DNA of 64,000 nucleotides from Flavobacterium sharifuzzamanii. GTDB taxonomy: Bacteria > Bacteroidota > Bacteroidia > Flavobacteriales > Flavobacteriaceae. Below the pieces are notes generated by a model, which saw only the letters and a program-made list of their open reading frames with translations, ran no database searches and was not told the DNA's origin. Where the stretch lies: positions 62,001 to 126,000 of the forward strand of contig NZ_QJGZ01000035.1 of NCBI RefSeq assembly GCF_003254585.1, given 5' to 3'. Each line of letters begins with the position of its first letter. Within the stretch, counting starts at the first letter, position 1. Positions 51,397-60,289 of the stretch are shown in pieces. Both the position numbers and the translations under genes were made by a program.

Positions 51397-52100
51397 TTTT
51401 ATTTATAAAACTGTTTCTCGCTCATTTGTTAGGTGACTTTATCTGGCAACCCAATTCTTGGGTCACTAATAAAGAAATCAAAAAGCATAAAAGTGTTTAC
51501 TTATACATTCATATTTTACTGCACGGAGTTTTAGCAGCAATCTTAGCTGGAGAAATAAATTTTATTCCTTATGCTGTTTTAATTGCTTTTACGCACGGTA
51601 TTATCGATTTAATCAAACTGAATTTTCAGAAAGACAAAACCAAACGCACTTGGTTTGTTCTAGATCAAATTGCGCATATTCTTGTTTTAATTGGTATCGT
51701 GTTGCTTTATGAAAACAAAACCATAATCAACTTTTGGCAAAACAATACCTTCTGGATTCTCATTACCGCAATTTTATTGCTAACTAAACCTACTTCAATT
51801 TTTATAAAAACCATAATTTCAATATGGGCTCCAGAAAGCAAAAACAGCCATCAGGATAATTCTCTGATAGCTGCTGGAAATTATATTGGTATTTTAGAAC
51901 GCTTATTTGTTTTCGGTTTTATTTTAACCGGACATTTTGAGGCGATCGGATTTCTATTGGCCGCCAAATCTATTTTCAGATTCGGAGATTTAAAAGAAGC
52001 CAAAGACAGAAAATTGACCGAATATGTAATGATTGGAACCTTAATCAGTTTTGGAATTGCAATACTTGTCGGATTAGCTGTTCAAGCGTTGCTTTTATAA
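51393..52100 (+). CDS. DUF3307 membrane protein with paired His/Asp motifs
   Basis: A 235-residue membrane protein with about six helices. In the first half, four segments each carry two polar residues four apart: H11-x3-D15 (AHLLGDF), H40-x3-H44 (HILLH), H68-x3-D72 (HGIID) and D91-x3-H95 (DQIAH). Such i,i+4 His/Asp pairs in and near several helices suggest one intramembrane metal site, as in membrane-embedded hydrolases. That is inference. A conserved soluble tail ([15 protein letters not shown]) near 190-205 precedes the last helix. Co-translated with SatD, and overlapping the convergent pyrD by 6 bases. Confidence 0.75.
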   Translation: MILFIKLFLAHLLGDFIWQPNSWVTNKEIKKHKSVYLYIHILLHGVLAAILAGEINFIPYAVLIAFTHGIIDLIKLNFQKDKTKRTWFVLDQIAHILVLIGIVLLYENKTIINFWQNNTFWILITAILLLTKPTSIFIKTIISIWAPESKNSHQDNSLIAAGNYIGILERLFVFGFILTGHFEAIGFLLAAKSIFRFGDLKEAKDRKLTEYVMIGTLISFGIAILVGLAVQALLL

Positions 52101-53129
52101 TTGCTCTAAAACTTTCTTGTTGATTGCTTTTATCAAAGCTGGCCCTTCATAGATAAAACCGGTGTATAATTGCACCAAACTTGCCCCTGCATTTAGTTTT
52201 TCAATTGCATCATCGGCAGAATGAATTCCTCCTACTCCAATAATAGGAAATGCTTTATTGCTTTTTTCTGAAAGAAAACGAATTACTTCTGTAGAACGTT
52301 TTGTCAATGGTTTTCCAGACAAACCTCCCATTTCTGTTTGGTTAGTAGATTGCAAACCTTTTCTAGAAATAGTGGTGTTTGTAGCAATTACACCTGCAAT
52401 TTGAGTTGTTTTTACAATATCAATAATATCCAATAATTGCTCATCTGTTAAGTCTGGAGCAATTTTTAAAAGAATTGGTTTTACTTTTTGAGTACTAGTT
52501 TTTTGCTTTTCGACATTTCTATTTTGTAAAGTCTGCAATAAAGCTGTTAGAGGTTCTTTGTCTTGTAAAGCTCTCAAATTTGGTGTATTTGGCGAACTCA
52601 CATTCACTACAAAATAATCTACATGATTAAATAAAGCATCAAAACAAATGATATAGTCTTTTACAGCATCTTCGTTATCGGTCACTTTATTTTTTCCGAT
52701 ATTTCCTCCAATCAAAACGCCTGAGTTCTTTTTCAGACGTTCTACAGCTTCTAGAACTCCTCCATTATTAAAACCCATTCGGTTAATAATTGCTTGGTCT
52801 TCTTTTAGACGGAATAAACGTTTTTTGGGATTTCCTTCTTGTCCAACTGGCGTTACAGTTCCAATTTCGATAAAACCAAAACCAAAATCACCAAGTTCTT
52901 TGTACAGCTTTGCGTCTTTGTCAAAACCAGCCGCAAGTCCAACTGGATTTTTAAATTTAATTCCGAAAACTTCTCTTTCTAGTCGAGTGTCTTTTACTTC
53001 ATAAATTGATCTTATAATTGCCGAAACTCCAGGAATTTTTGAAATGAATTTTACAAATGAGAAAGTAAAGTAATGTACTTTTTCAGGATCAAAACAAAAA
53101 AGTATCGGACGAATTATCAATTTATACAT
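52095..53129 (-). CDS. pyrD: Dihydroorotate dehydrogenase (quinone), class 2
   Basis: A 344-residue FMN enzyme that oxidises dihydroorotate in pyrimidine synthesis and passes electrons to quinone. It has the N-terminal membrane-associated helices of class 2 ([20 protein letters not shown]), [51 protein letters not shown] with the catalytic Ser, and [10 protein letters not shown] and [24 protein letters not shown] for FMN phosphate. Length and start are standard. Its 3' end overlaps the DUF3307 gene by 6 bases. Confidence 0.96.
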   Translation of the reverse strand: MYKLIIRPILFCFDPEKVHYFTFSFVKFISKIPGVSAIIRSIYEVKDTRLEREVFGIKFKNPVGLAAGFDKDAKLYKELGDFGFGFIEIGTVTPVGQEGNPKKRLFRLKEDQAIINRMGFNNGGVLEAVERLKKNSGVLIGGNIGKNKVTDNEDAVKDYIICFDALFNHVDYFVVNVSSPNTPNLRALQDKEPLTALLQTLQNRNVEKQKTSTQKVKPILLKIAPDLTDEQLLDIIDIVKTTQIAGVIATNTTISRKGLQSTNQTEMGGLSGKPLTKRSTEVIRFLSEKSNKAFPIIGVGGIHSADDAIEKLNAGASLVQLYTGFIYEGPALIKAINKKVLEQL

Positions 53130-53511
53130 AAGAGTTGTGTTGTTGTTATTTTGGCTGCAAATTTAAATATTATAGTTTAAAAAGGTGCTTTTTTACAAAA
53201 AACAAATAATTTCATTTTTGTTTAATTATTTCATTCATAATTAAAACAATTCCAAAAACTAGTCAGAACAGCACTCCAAAACCCTTTTTTTGTGTTTCAA
53301 GTTATAAAATGAAACAAGTTAAATCTGTTCAAAACACCATTCCAAGCTTATAATGTCTAAATTTGAGAGATTACATTTTTAAATTATAAGCCAATAAAAA
53401 TATTTCAATTCAGAAAAGACTAAAAATTCCATTTTTTTCAGATTATTTTTTATACCCAAAAGTTCAACAAAGTGCCCCGCACAAGATCAATAATAATTAA
53501 TAACTTAAATC
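53130..53511. other. 382-base divergent spacer between pyrD and the sulfatase
   Basis: No credible gene. It holds the pyrD -7 box (53158-53165, TAAATTTG on the minus strand) and the start region of the sulfatase locus. I see no clear promoter or operator for the sulfatase. The first 50 bases are T- and A-rich. Confidence 0.5.
53158..53165 (-). promoter_or_regulatory. -7 box of pyrD
   Basis: TAAATTTG on the minus strand matches TAnnTTTG, 29 bases before the pyrD ATG. Confidence 0.5.
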
Positions 53512-55950
53512 ATGAAAGTCAGCAAACAATTCATTCTGAAAAGTATTTTCACTCTCCTATTTTGCCTTTCATTAGGCTTAACCGCAAAACTAGCTGCTCA
53601 GGCAGATCCTCAACAAGTCACGAAAGAAACCTTCAAAGGCAAAATAGCATTGGATGTGCGTGATTCAAAAGAAGACTGGGGACCTTATTCTCCAAAAAAA
53701 GCACCAGCTGGAGCACCAAATATCTTATTTATCTTATATGATGACACTGGTATGGCAGCTTGGTCACCTTATGGAGGAGCTATCAATATGCCAACTATGC
53801 AAAAATTAGCAGATAACGGGATCACTTATTCGCAATGGCATACTACTGCTTTGTGTTCTCCAACAAGATCAACCCTATTAACAGGAAGAAACCATCATCT
53901 TAATGGTATGGCTGCCATTACTGAAGCTGCAGCTGGTTTTCCTGGCGGAAGCGGAAGACTGCCAAAACAAGCCGCAACTATAGGTCAAGTACTGCAAGAT
54001 AACGGATGGAGTACTTTTTGGATAGGAAAAGATCATAATGTTCCTGAGCAAGATGTGGCTGCAGGAGGCGATCGAAGCACATGGCCGTTACAAATGGGAT
54101 TTGACCGTTACTACGGATTCCTTGGTGGTGAAACCAATCAATGGTATCCTGATTTAACTGAAGACAATCATTTTGTTGAACCGCCTGCAACTCCAGAAGA
54201 AGGCTATCATTTATCTAAAGATTTAGCAGATCACGCTTTGGAATTTCTTAAAGACCAAAAAGCAACAAATCCTTCTAAACCTTGGTATATGTGGTATTGT
54301 CCTGGTGCCAACCACGCACCGCATCAAGCTCCAGAAGAATATATTGCAAAATACAAAGGCAAGTTTGATGATGGTTATGAGGCTTATCGTAAATGGGTAT
54401 TGCCACGTATGATTGCAAAAGGTGTAATTCCTAAAGGTACAAATTATGCAAATTTCAACCCACTGCCTCCTGGCATTTCAAATCCAGGTGATGAAGTTTT
54501 AGATTGGAATAAATTAAGTGCAGACGAAAAGAAACTATTTTCTAGATTAGCTGAAGTTTATGCTGGTTTCTCTGAATATACAGATGCTCAAGTTGGTCGT
54601 GTGATTGATTATCTAGAACAAACTGGACAATTAGAAAATACACTTATTATTTATGCTGCTGATAATGGAGCTTCTGGCGAAGGTTCACCAACTGGTTCTG
54701 TAAATGAAAACAAATTCTTCAATGGATATCCAGATGAGTTAAAAGAAAACTTAAAATATATTGACAAATTAGGAAGCCCTGATACTTATGAACACTATCC
54801 TACAGGATGGGCAGCCGCTTTCTCTACTCCATTTAAAATGTTTAAAAGATATAGCGAATATGCGGGAGGAACTTGCGACCCATTGGTTATTTCATGGCCA
54901 AAAGGAATCAAAGCAAAAGGCGTAGTTCGTGACCAGTTTCACCATTCTACAGACATTGTTCCAACTATATTAGATGTCTGCGGACTTCAAATGCCAAAAG
55001 TATATCGCGGTGTTGAGCAATATCCATTATCTGGAGTTTCAATGCGTTATACTTTTGATGCAGCGCCAAATACTAAAACACAAAAACACATTCAGTATTT
55101 TGCTATGTTAGGAAGCCGCGCTTTATGGAAAGATGGCTGGAAAGCTGTTGCGCTTCATGCTCCATTAACAGGAAAAGGAAACTTTGATAAAGATGAATGG
55201 GAATTGTATAATACAGATGTGGATCGTGCTGAAGTAAATAATCTAGCCAAAAAATATCCAGACAAGTTAAAAGAATTAATAAAGGATTGGAATGATGAAG
55301 CTGCCAAAAACCTAGTATTACCGCTCGATGACCGTACAGCTGTAGAACAATTAGGAATTGAAAGACCTTCATCTGAAGCACCTCGAGATCTTTACAAATA
55401 TTATCCTGGAACTTCAGCAGTGCCAGAAGGTGTTGCTGTAAACGTTCGCGGAAGATCTTATAAAATCCTAGCCGATGTTGACGTTAAAGACGCTAAAGCT
55501 TCAGGAGTGCTTTTTGCACATGGATCGCGTTTTGGAGGACATACTTTATTTATAAAAGACGGCAAGCTAAATTATGTCTACAATTTCTTAGGAATTGCTC
55601 CTGAACAAAAATTTACTTCAAATGTGCCAATTACAACTGGAAAACATGTTTTTGGAATGGAATTCACACGTGAAAAAGCAGGTCCAAATGGAGAATCTCT
55701 TGGTCAAATGAAACTTTATATTGATGGAAAAGAAGTTGCTTCTGGCCCTATGAGAACACAATCTGGTAAGTTTACTTTAGCTGGTGACGGACTTTGTGTT
55801 GGATTTGATAGTGGAGATTCTGTTAGTAAAGAATATAAAACTCCAGGCACTTTTAAAGGCGGTGAAATTGTTGGTGTCGGAATTAGTGTTGGAAAACTTG
55901 AATATACTGACTTAAACAATGAAGCAAAAAGAGCTTTAGGAAGAGATTAA
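53512..55950 (+). CDS. Exported arylsulfatase with C-terminal beta domain
   Basis: An 812-residue type I sulfatase. Signal peptide (about 1-30, ending KLAAQ), then the metal-binding NILFILYDDTG with Asp77/78, the modification site C115-S-P-T-R (CxPxR, Cys converted to formylglycine) with STLLTGR, and WIGKDHN and IYAADNGASGEG of the AlkP core, which ends near residue 580. The last 200 residues (about 610-812) form a separate beta-rich domain with LYIDGKEVASGPM, lectin-like in pattern. It releases sulfate from an organic sulfate ester in the periplasm or outside. The activator is the FGE gene at 59040. Its own terminator follows at 55964. Confidence 0.92.
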   Translation: MKVSKQFILKSIFTLLFCLSLGLTAKLAAQADPQQVTKETFKGKIALDVRDSKEDWGPYSPKKAPAGAPNILFILYDDTGMAAWSPYGGAINMPTMQKLADNGITYSQWHTTALCSPTRSTLLTGRNHHLNGMAAITEAAAGFPGGSGRLPKQAATIGQVLQDNGWSTFWIGKDHNVPEQDVAAGGDRSTWPLQMGFDRYYGFLGGETNQWYPDLTEDNHFVEPPATPEEGYHLSKDLADHALEFLKDQKATNPSKPWYMWYCPGANHAPHQAPEEYIAKYKGKFDDGYEAYRKWVLPRMIAKGVIPKGTNYANFNPLPPGISNPGDEVLDWNKLSADEKKLFSRLAEVYAGFSEYTDAQVGRVIDYLEQTGQLENTLIIYAADNGASGEGSPTGSVNENKFFNGYPDELKENLKYIDKLGSPDTYEHYPTGWAAAFSTPFKMFKRYSEYAGGTCDPLVISWPKGIKAKGVVRDQFHHSTDIVPTILDVCGLQMPKVYRGVEQYPLSGVSMRYTFDAAPNTKTQKHIQYFAMLGSRALWKDGWKAVALHAPLTGKGNFDKDEWELYNTDVDRAEVNNLAKKYPDKLKELIKDWNDEAAKNLVLPLDDRTAVEQLGIERPSSEAPRDLYKYYPGTSAVPEGVAVNVRGRSYKILADVDVKDAKASGVLFAHGSRFGGHTLFIKDGKLNYVYNFLGIAPEQKFTSNVPITTGKHVFGMEFTREKAGPNGESLGQMKLYIDGKEVASGPMRTQSGKFTLAGDGLCVGFDSGDSVSKEYKTPGTFKGGEIVGVGISVGKLEYTDLNNEAKRALGRD

Positions 55951-55963
55951 AAATAAACGAAAG

Positions 55964-56010
55964 AGGCATGTTTGATTACAATCTAAAGTGATCAAAGTGC
56001 CTTTTTTTCT
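55964..56010 (+). terminator. Terminator of the sulfatase gene
   Basis: AGGCA and TTTGAT (55964-55976) pair with ATCAAA and TGCCT (55991-56002), interrupted by small bulges, followed by seven T. The genes after it must have their own promoter or depend on read-through. Confidence 0.75.
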
Positions 56011-56044
56011 TTTTAAACAAACGTTTCATTAATAGAGAAATCAA

Positions 56045-56626
56045 ATGTTTTATACCAATTTGCCTTTAAAATTTTGTTCTCTTTTCTGTTTTTGCTTAAT
56101 CTATTTTTTCTCTAATAAAATTTTAGCTCAGGAAAGTGACGAAAAAGAATTCAAATCGCATCATCAAATCGGAATATCCATTAATCATGTTCATGTTTTT
56201 GAAGGTCGTGATGACGAAGGAAATCGGGAGACTTTAACTCTTCCTGCTTGGGGGATAGATTATACATTTCAGTTTCATGAAAAATGGGCTATTGGACTCC
56301 ATACTGATTTTATTATGGAAAAATATAAAGTCGAAAAAGTATATGCTAGTGAAGAAAACAAAGAAACTGTAGAAAGAAGTTATCCTATTGCCCCTGCCCT
56401 TATGGGAATTTACAAACCAAACGAACATTGGAGTTTTCTCTTAGGTTTTGGAGGCGAATTTGCTAAAGAAGAAGATTTTTTCTTAACCCGAGCTGGTGTA
56501 GAATATGGCTACGAACTCCCTAAAGGATGGGAAATTTTTGGCACTGTGAGTTACGATTTTAAATGGAATGCATATGACAGCTGGGGAATCGGTTTAGGAA
56601 TTTCAAAAAACTTTGGAGGAAAATAA
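56045..56626 (+). CDS. Small outer-membrane beta-barrel protein
   Basis: A 193-residue protein with a signal peptide (about 1-28, ending ILAQ) and a barrel pattern of about eight short amphipathic strands (HQIGISINHVHVFEG, WGIDYTFQFHEKWAIGLHTDFIM, SFLLGFGGEFA). The C-terminal GIGLGISKNFGGK is barrel-like. It resembles small OmpA/OmpW-type barrels without a named family. Twenty bases before the porin gene, probably the same transcript. Confidence 0.7.
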   Translation: MFYTNLPLKFCSLFCFCLIYFFSNKILAQESDEKEFKSHHQIGISINHVHVFEGRDDEGNRETLTLPAWGIDYTFQFHEKWAIGLHTDFIMEKYKVEKVYASEENKETVERSYPIAPALMGIYKPNEHWSFLLGFGGEFAKEEDFFLTRAGVEYGYELPKGWEIFGTVSYDFKWNAYDSWGIGLGISKNFGGK

Positions 56627-56646
56627 TTTATAAACCTATTAATCTT

Positions 56647-57867
56647 ATGTGCAGCTCAAATAAATCAAATCATATTTCTAAATGCCTACTCTTTGTTTTC
56701 CTTTTATTAGTTGGTTTTAAAGGATTTTCACAACAAGAAAAAGACACTACCAAACTAATGAATGTCCGTTATGGCAGTAAAGGAATTGAACTGGAAACCC
56801 GAGACAAAAAATTTCTGTTTCAATTGGCAAGCCGTCTTCAATTTCGCTTTTCAACACCAAATGATACAGATCCATTGACTTACGATGATTATAGCCAAGA
56901 TGCTAAAACCACTTTCAAAATAAACCGTGCCAGATTAAAAGTCGGCGGTCATGCTTTTGAACCTTGGCTTAAATATTATTGGGAATATGAATTGAGTCAA
57001 TCTAATTTGCTTGACTTCAGAATAATGATTGAGAAATGGGATTGGCTGAGTTTTAAAGTTGGACAATGGAAAACAGAATTTACACGCGAACGCTTTATTA
57101 GCAGCGGTGAACAGCAAATGGTAGATCGATCATTGATCAACCGCCCTTTTACTGTTGACAGGCAATTAGGAGTCGAAGTTTATGGTCATTTAAAAGGAGC
57201 TGGAATTGCCGATTTTAATTATTGGGCCGCAGCATTAACAGGAACAGGACGCGGAAGCACTTCAAACGATGATAATCACTTAATGTATTTTGGAAGAGCA
57301 CAATGGAATTTTCTAGGTAGATTTCTTGATTTTGAAGGCTGCGATTTAGAATTTCATGAAAAACCAACTCCGATTATTGCCTTTTCAGCCATCACAAACC
57401 GAAGCCCTTACACTCGTTTCTCGCAAGCTGGAGGAGGTTCTCTCGACGGATTTGAAGATGGATTACCAGGTCAATACAGAGTCAATCAATGGAATTTAGA
57501 AAGTGCTTTTATGTATCGAGGCTTTTCTTGGCAGAGCGAATGGCATACCAAAGAAATTATAGACAAATACAATAATAATGATATGACTGTAATGAAAGGC
57601 TATTATATTCAAGCTGGATATTTCTTTCATAATGTTTTTGAATGGTGGCCAAAACATTTAGAAATGACTGGACGACATGCCGCCTATAGGCCTGATAATT
57701 CTATAAGAGAAAATAGACAAGACGAGTCTACATTGGCATTTAATTGGTTTTTTAAAGGACATAAAAACAAACTAACTTCAGAGGTAAGTTATTTTAGTTT
57801 TCAAGATAAAACACTTCCTTTACAAGAAGGATGGCGTTTTAGAATACAATGGGATATCTCATTATAA
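56647..57867 (+). CDS. OprO/OprP-like porin
   Basis: A 406-residue outer-membrane porin with a signal peptide (about 1-28, ending GFSQ). The opening GSKGIELETRDKKFLFQLASRLQFRF and the phrase RARLKVGGHAFEPWLKYYWEYEL, then VGQWKTEFTRERFISSGEQQMVDRS, are family hallmarks of phosphate-selective porin O/P. Strands run to the C-terminal RFRIQWDISL, which ends in Leu and not the usual Phe. It may pass anions. In a sulfatase locus the cargo could be sulfate or sulfated compounds, but that is inference from context. Confidence 0.85.
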   Translation: MCSSNKSNHISKCLLFVFLLLVGFKGFSQQEKDTTKLMNVRYGSKGIELETRDKKFLFQLASRLQFRFSTPNDTDPLTYDDYSQDAKTTFKINRARLKVGGHAFEPWLKYYWEYELSQSNLLDFRIMIEKWDWLSFKVGQWKTEFTRERFISSGEQQMVDRSLINRPFTVDRQLGVEVYGHLKGAGIADFNYWAAALTGTGRGSTSNDDNHLMYFGRAQWNFLGRFLDFEGCDLEFHEKPTPIIAFSAITNRSPYTRFSQAGGGSLDGFEDGLPGQYRVNQWNLESAFMYRGFSWQSEWHTKEIIDKYNNNDMTVMKGYYIQAGYFFHNVFEWWPKHLEMTGRHAAYRPDNSIRENRQDESTLAFNWFFKGHKNKLTSEVSYFSFQDKTLPLQEGWRFRIQWDISL

Positions 57868-57879
57868 TTCAAACTTTTA

Positions 57880-57910
57880 GTTCATTAATTCAAAATGAAC
57901 ATTTTTTTTT
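57880..57910 (+). terminator. Terminator of the porin gene
   Basis: GTTCATT (57880-57886) pairs with AATGAAC (57894-57900) around a 7-base loop and is followed by a nine-T run. Confidence 0.8.
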
Positions 57911-57940
57911 CATAACTTTAAATCACATAAATTACTGAAT

Positions 57941-58936
57941 ATGAAAAACATATCCAAAACAGTAAAAAAACTGGCACTTCTAATGTGTTTAACCGGAGCT
58001 TTTTTGTTTATTTCTGTTGACAGTTTAGCGCAGCGGCATCGAGGTGGCGGAGGTGGCGGCGGATTTAACAGAGGCGGCGGCGGAGCAGCTACACATACTC
58101 GCCAAGCTAGACCTGCTACACAATCTAGACCAAATGTGAGTAGACCTACCACAACAAGGCCAACAGCAACAACTAGACCAGCTGCAACTAGACCTGGAGC
58201 AAATAACTCAGGAACTAAAATAAATAGACCTTCTAACAATTCCAACAGAAACAATACGGTAAATAGAAATAATACCGTAAACAGAAACAATGTTGGTAAC
58301 AGAAACACCAACATAAGCGGCAATAACATTAATAGAAACAGAAATAATGTCAACATCAATGTTAACAATAGTGTTCATGTTCGCAATAATCGAAATACAG
58401 TAGTTCGTCCCGGATATAGACCATATACACGTCCGCCTTATGTATATGGCGGTTACAGATACAATTGCTACCATCCTTATTATCCACGCCCTTACAGACC
58501 TTTTTATTGGGGACCAGTTTGGCATCCTTGGGGATTCTTTGTTGCAACTCTAGCAACTACAGCAATTATTGTTAGTGTGCAAAACGAAAAGTATCACTAC
58601 GATCAAGGAGTTTGGTATACCTCAACCAATGGCGGTTATACAGCAGTTCCTGCACCAGTTGGCGGAACGGTAAATAATATTCCAAGCGGAGCAGAAACAG
58701 TAAATACTGGTACGGTAAATAATTACTATTACGGAGGAACGTATTACGAAAAAGACGGTGGAAAATATACTGTCGTTGCCCCTACTGCTGGAACAATTGT
58801 AGAAAACTTGCCCGAAGGCGGAGAAGAAGTTACAATTGGCGATGCAAAATATGTAAAATTTGGAGAAACCTATTATCAGCCTGTTCAAATTGATGGAAAA
58901 GATAAATATGAAGTAGTTCAAGTTGAAAAAGAATAA
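57941..58936 (+). CDS. DUF6515 family envelope protein, low-complexity
   Basis: A 331-residue protein: N-terminal hydrophobic signal (about 8-28), then very biased segments: RHRGGGGGGGFNRGGGG, Thr-Arg-Pro repeats, an Asn-rich run (NNTVNRNNTVNRNN) and a Pro/Tyr/Arg stretch (PRPYRPFYWG). A membrane helix follows (WGFFVATLATTAIIV, about 193-210). The C-terminal part (215-331) has repeated short units (NGGYTAVPAPVGGTVNNIPSG, GGKYTVVAPTAGTIVENLP), the DUF6515 hallmark. Role unknown. It lies between the porin and the sulfatase activator. Confidence 0.8.
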   Translation: MKNISKTVKKLALLMCLTGAFLFISVDSLAQRHRGGGGGGGFNRGGGGAATHTRQARPATQSRPNVSRPTTTRPTATTRPAATRPGANNSGTKINRPSNNSNRNNTVNRNNTVNRNNVGNRNTNISGNNINRNRNNVNINVNNSVHVRNNRNTVVRPGYRPYTRPPYVYGGYRYNCYHPYYPRPYRPFYWGPVWHPWGFFVATLATTAIIVSVQNEKYHYDQGVWYTSTNGGYTAVPAPVGGTVNNIPSGAETVNTGTVNNYYYGGTYYEKDGGKYTVVAPTAGTIVENLPEGGEEVTIGDAKYVKFGETYYQPVQIDGKDKYEVVQVEKE

Positions 58937-59039
58937 TTTAATCTTATTAATTCTATAAAATTAATATACTTTAAAAAATAATTTTAACTAATTTTATCCC
59001 TGCTATTGACAACCATTATAAGCTCAAAATAAATAAACC

Positions 59040-60170
59040 ATGAAAAACAAAACCTTTTGGATCTTTGCATTACTCACATTATCCATTATTTCAATTGCTT
59101 ACAGTTATACAAGATTTAAAGATAAAGCAGAAAAAACAGCTGTTGAATGCCATGAAACGCCAACAATGATAGAATCTGCATTTAAACCAACTGTTGAAAA
59201 TAAATTTAAACCAACAGAAAAAGCCCCGAAAGGCATGGTTTGGATTCCTGGAGGAGAATTTTCTATGGGAACAAATGTAGAAGATGAAAGTCTTTGCAGT
59301 ATTAAAGGTGTAACGAAAGATGCAGCTCCAATACATAGAGTTTATGTTGATGGATATTATATGGATGAAACAGAAGTTACCAATGAAGAATTCGAAAAAT
59401 TTGTAAAAGCTACAGGTTATGTAACTGTTGCGGAACAAAAACCAACAAAAGAAGAATTCCCAACAGCAAATGAGGAAGACCTAGTTACCGGTTCTGTTGT
59501 CTTCACTCCTACTCCTTCAGCGGTTAATCTGAACAATTTTTTACAATGGTGGCGCTACGAGCCAGGTGCTGATTGGAGACATCCAGACGGTCCGCAGAGC
59601 ACCATTAAAGGAAAAGAAAAATATCCTGTTGTGCATGTTGTATACGAAGATGCCGCTGCTTATGCTAAGTGGGCTGGAAAAAGATTGCCAACAGAAGCAG
59701 AATGGGAATTTGCAGCACGCGGTGGCAAAACTGGAAATCTTTATGCTTGGGGTAATGATTTAAAACCTAAAGGAAAATTTCAAGCTAATATTTATCAAGG
59801 ACATTTCCCTATCAAAGACGGTGATACTGGAGAAGATGGTTTTAAAGGCATTGCACCAACAGCACAATATGCTCCAAACGCATACGGCTTGTATGACATG
59901 GCTGGAAATGTATGGGAATGGGTAAACGATTGGTACAGTGTTGACTATTACAAATCATTAGCTGAAAGTGGAAAAGTAACAAAAAATCCGCAAGGACCTA
60001 GCGCTTATTATGATCCTAGTGATCCATCTGAAATAAAACGAGTTCATCGTGGTGGTTCGTTTCTATGTACAGATCAATACTGTACGCGCTATATGGTGGG
60101 AACAAGAGGAAAAGGCGAAATCAGATCTGCTGCAAACCATGTTGGTTTTAGATGCGTAAAAAGCAAATAA
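59040..60170 (+). CDS. Formylglycine-generating enzyme (sulfatase activator), exported
   Basis: A 376-residue enzyme of the SUMF1/FGE family, which turns the Cys of CxPxR in sulfatases into formylglycine using oxygen. An N-terminal hydrophobic segment (about 5-23, TFWIFALLTLSIISIAYSY) marks it as exported or membrane-anchored. The FGE domain starts at MVWIPGGEFSMG (66-77) and contains EVTNEEFEKFV, LPTEAEWEFAARGG, YDMAGNVWEWVNDW and the end RVHRGGSFLCTDQYCTRY. The two catalytic Cys are C343 and C348, in the spacing of human FGE (C336 and C341), so this is a real activator and not a family member lacking the site. Its likely client is the sulfatase at 53512. Confidence 0.93.
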   Translation: MKNKTFWIFALLTLSIISIAYSYTRFKDKAEKTAVECHETPTMIESAFKPTVENKFKPTEKAPKGMVWIPGGEFSMGTNVEDESLCSIKGVTKDAAPIHRVYVDGYYMDETEVTNEEFEKFVKATGYVTVAEQKPTKEEFPTANEEDLVTGSVVFTPTPSAVNLNNFLQWWRYEPGADWRHPDGPQSTIKGKEKYPVVHVVYEDAAAYAKWAGKRLPTEAEWEFAARGGKTGNLYAWGNDLKPKGKFQANIYQGHFPIKDGDTGEDGFKGIAPTAQYAPNAYGLYDMAGNVWEWVNDWYSVDYYKSLAESGKVTKNPQGPSAYYDPSDPSEIKRVHRGGSFLCTDQYCTRYMVGTRGKGEIRSAANHVGFRCVKSK

Positions 60171-60187
60171 AAGACTTAAAATAACAG

Positions 60188-60218
60188 AAAGGGATTCTAC
60201 ATAAAGAATCCCTTTTTT
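60188..60218 (+). terminator. Terminator of the sulfatase-activator gene
   Basis: AAAGGGATTCT (60188-60198) pairs exactly with AGAATCCCTTT (60205-60215) around a 6-base loop and is followed by T. Confidence 0.92.
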
Positions 60219-60244
60219 ATTAATTCAGATATGGAAAGCTAAAT

Positions 60245-60273
60245 TTTGGAGCAGAAAAATTTTTCTATATTTG
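60245..60273 (+). promoter_or_regulatory. Promoter of pepT
   Basis: TTTG (60245-60248), a 17-base spacer and TATATTTG (60266-60273), 17 bases before the ATG. A good Bacteroidota-type pair. Confidence 0.65.
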
Positions 60274-60289
60274 CTAAAAATCTAAAAAA

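Noticed and set aside
53472..53663. A 63-residue frame overlapping the sulfatase start
   Set aside because: It overlaps the sulfatase signal peptide in another frame and has no recognisable features.
57910..58368. A 152-residue Leu/Pro-rich open frame on the minus strand
   Set aside because: It is the mirror of the low-complexity Gly/Arg/Thr/Asn coding of the DUF6515 gene, which has a signal peptide and family pattern on the plus strand.
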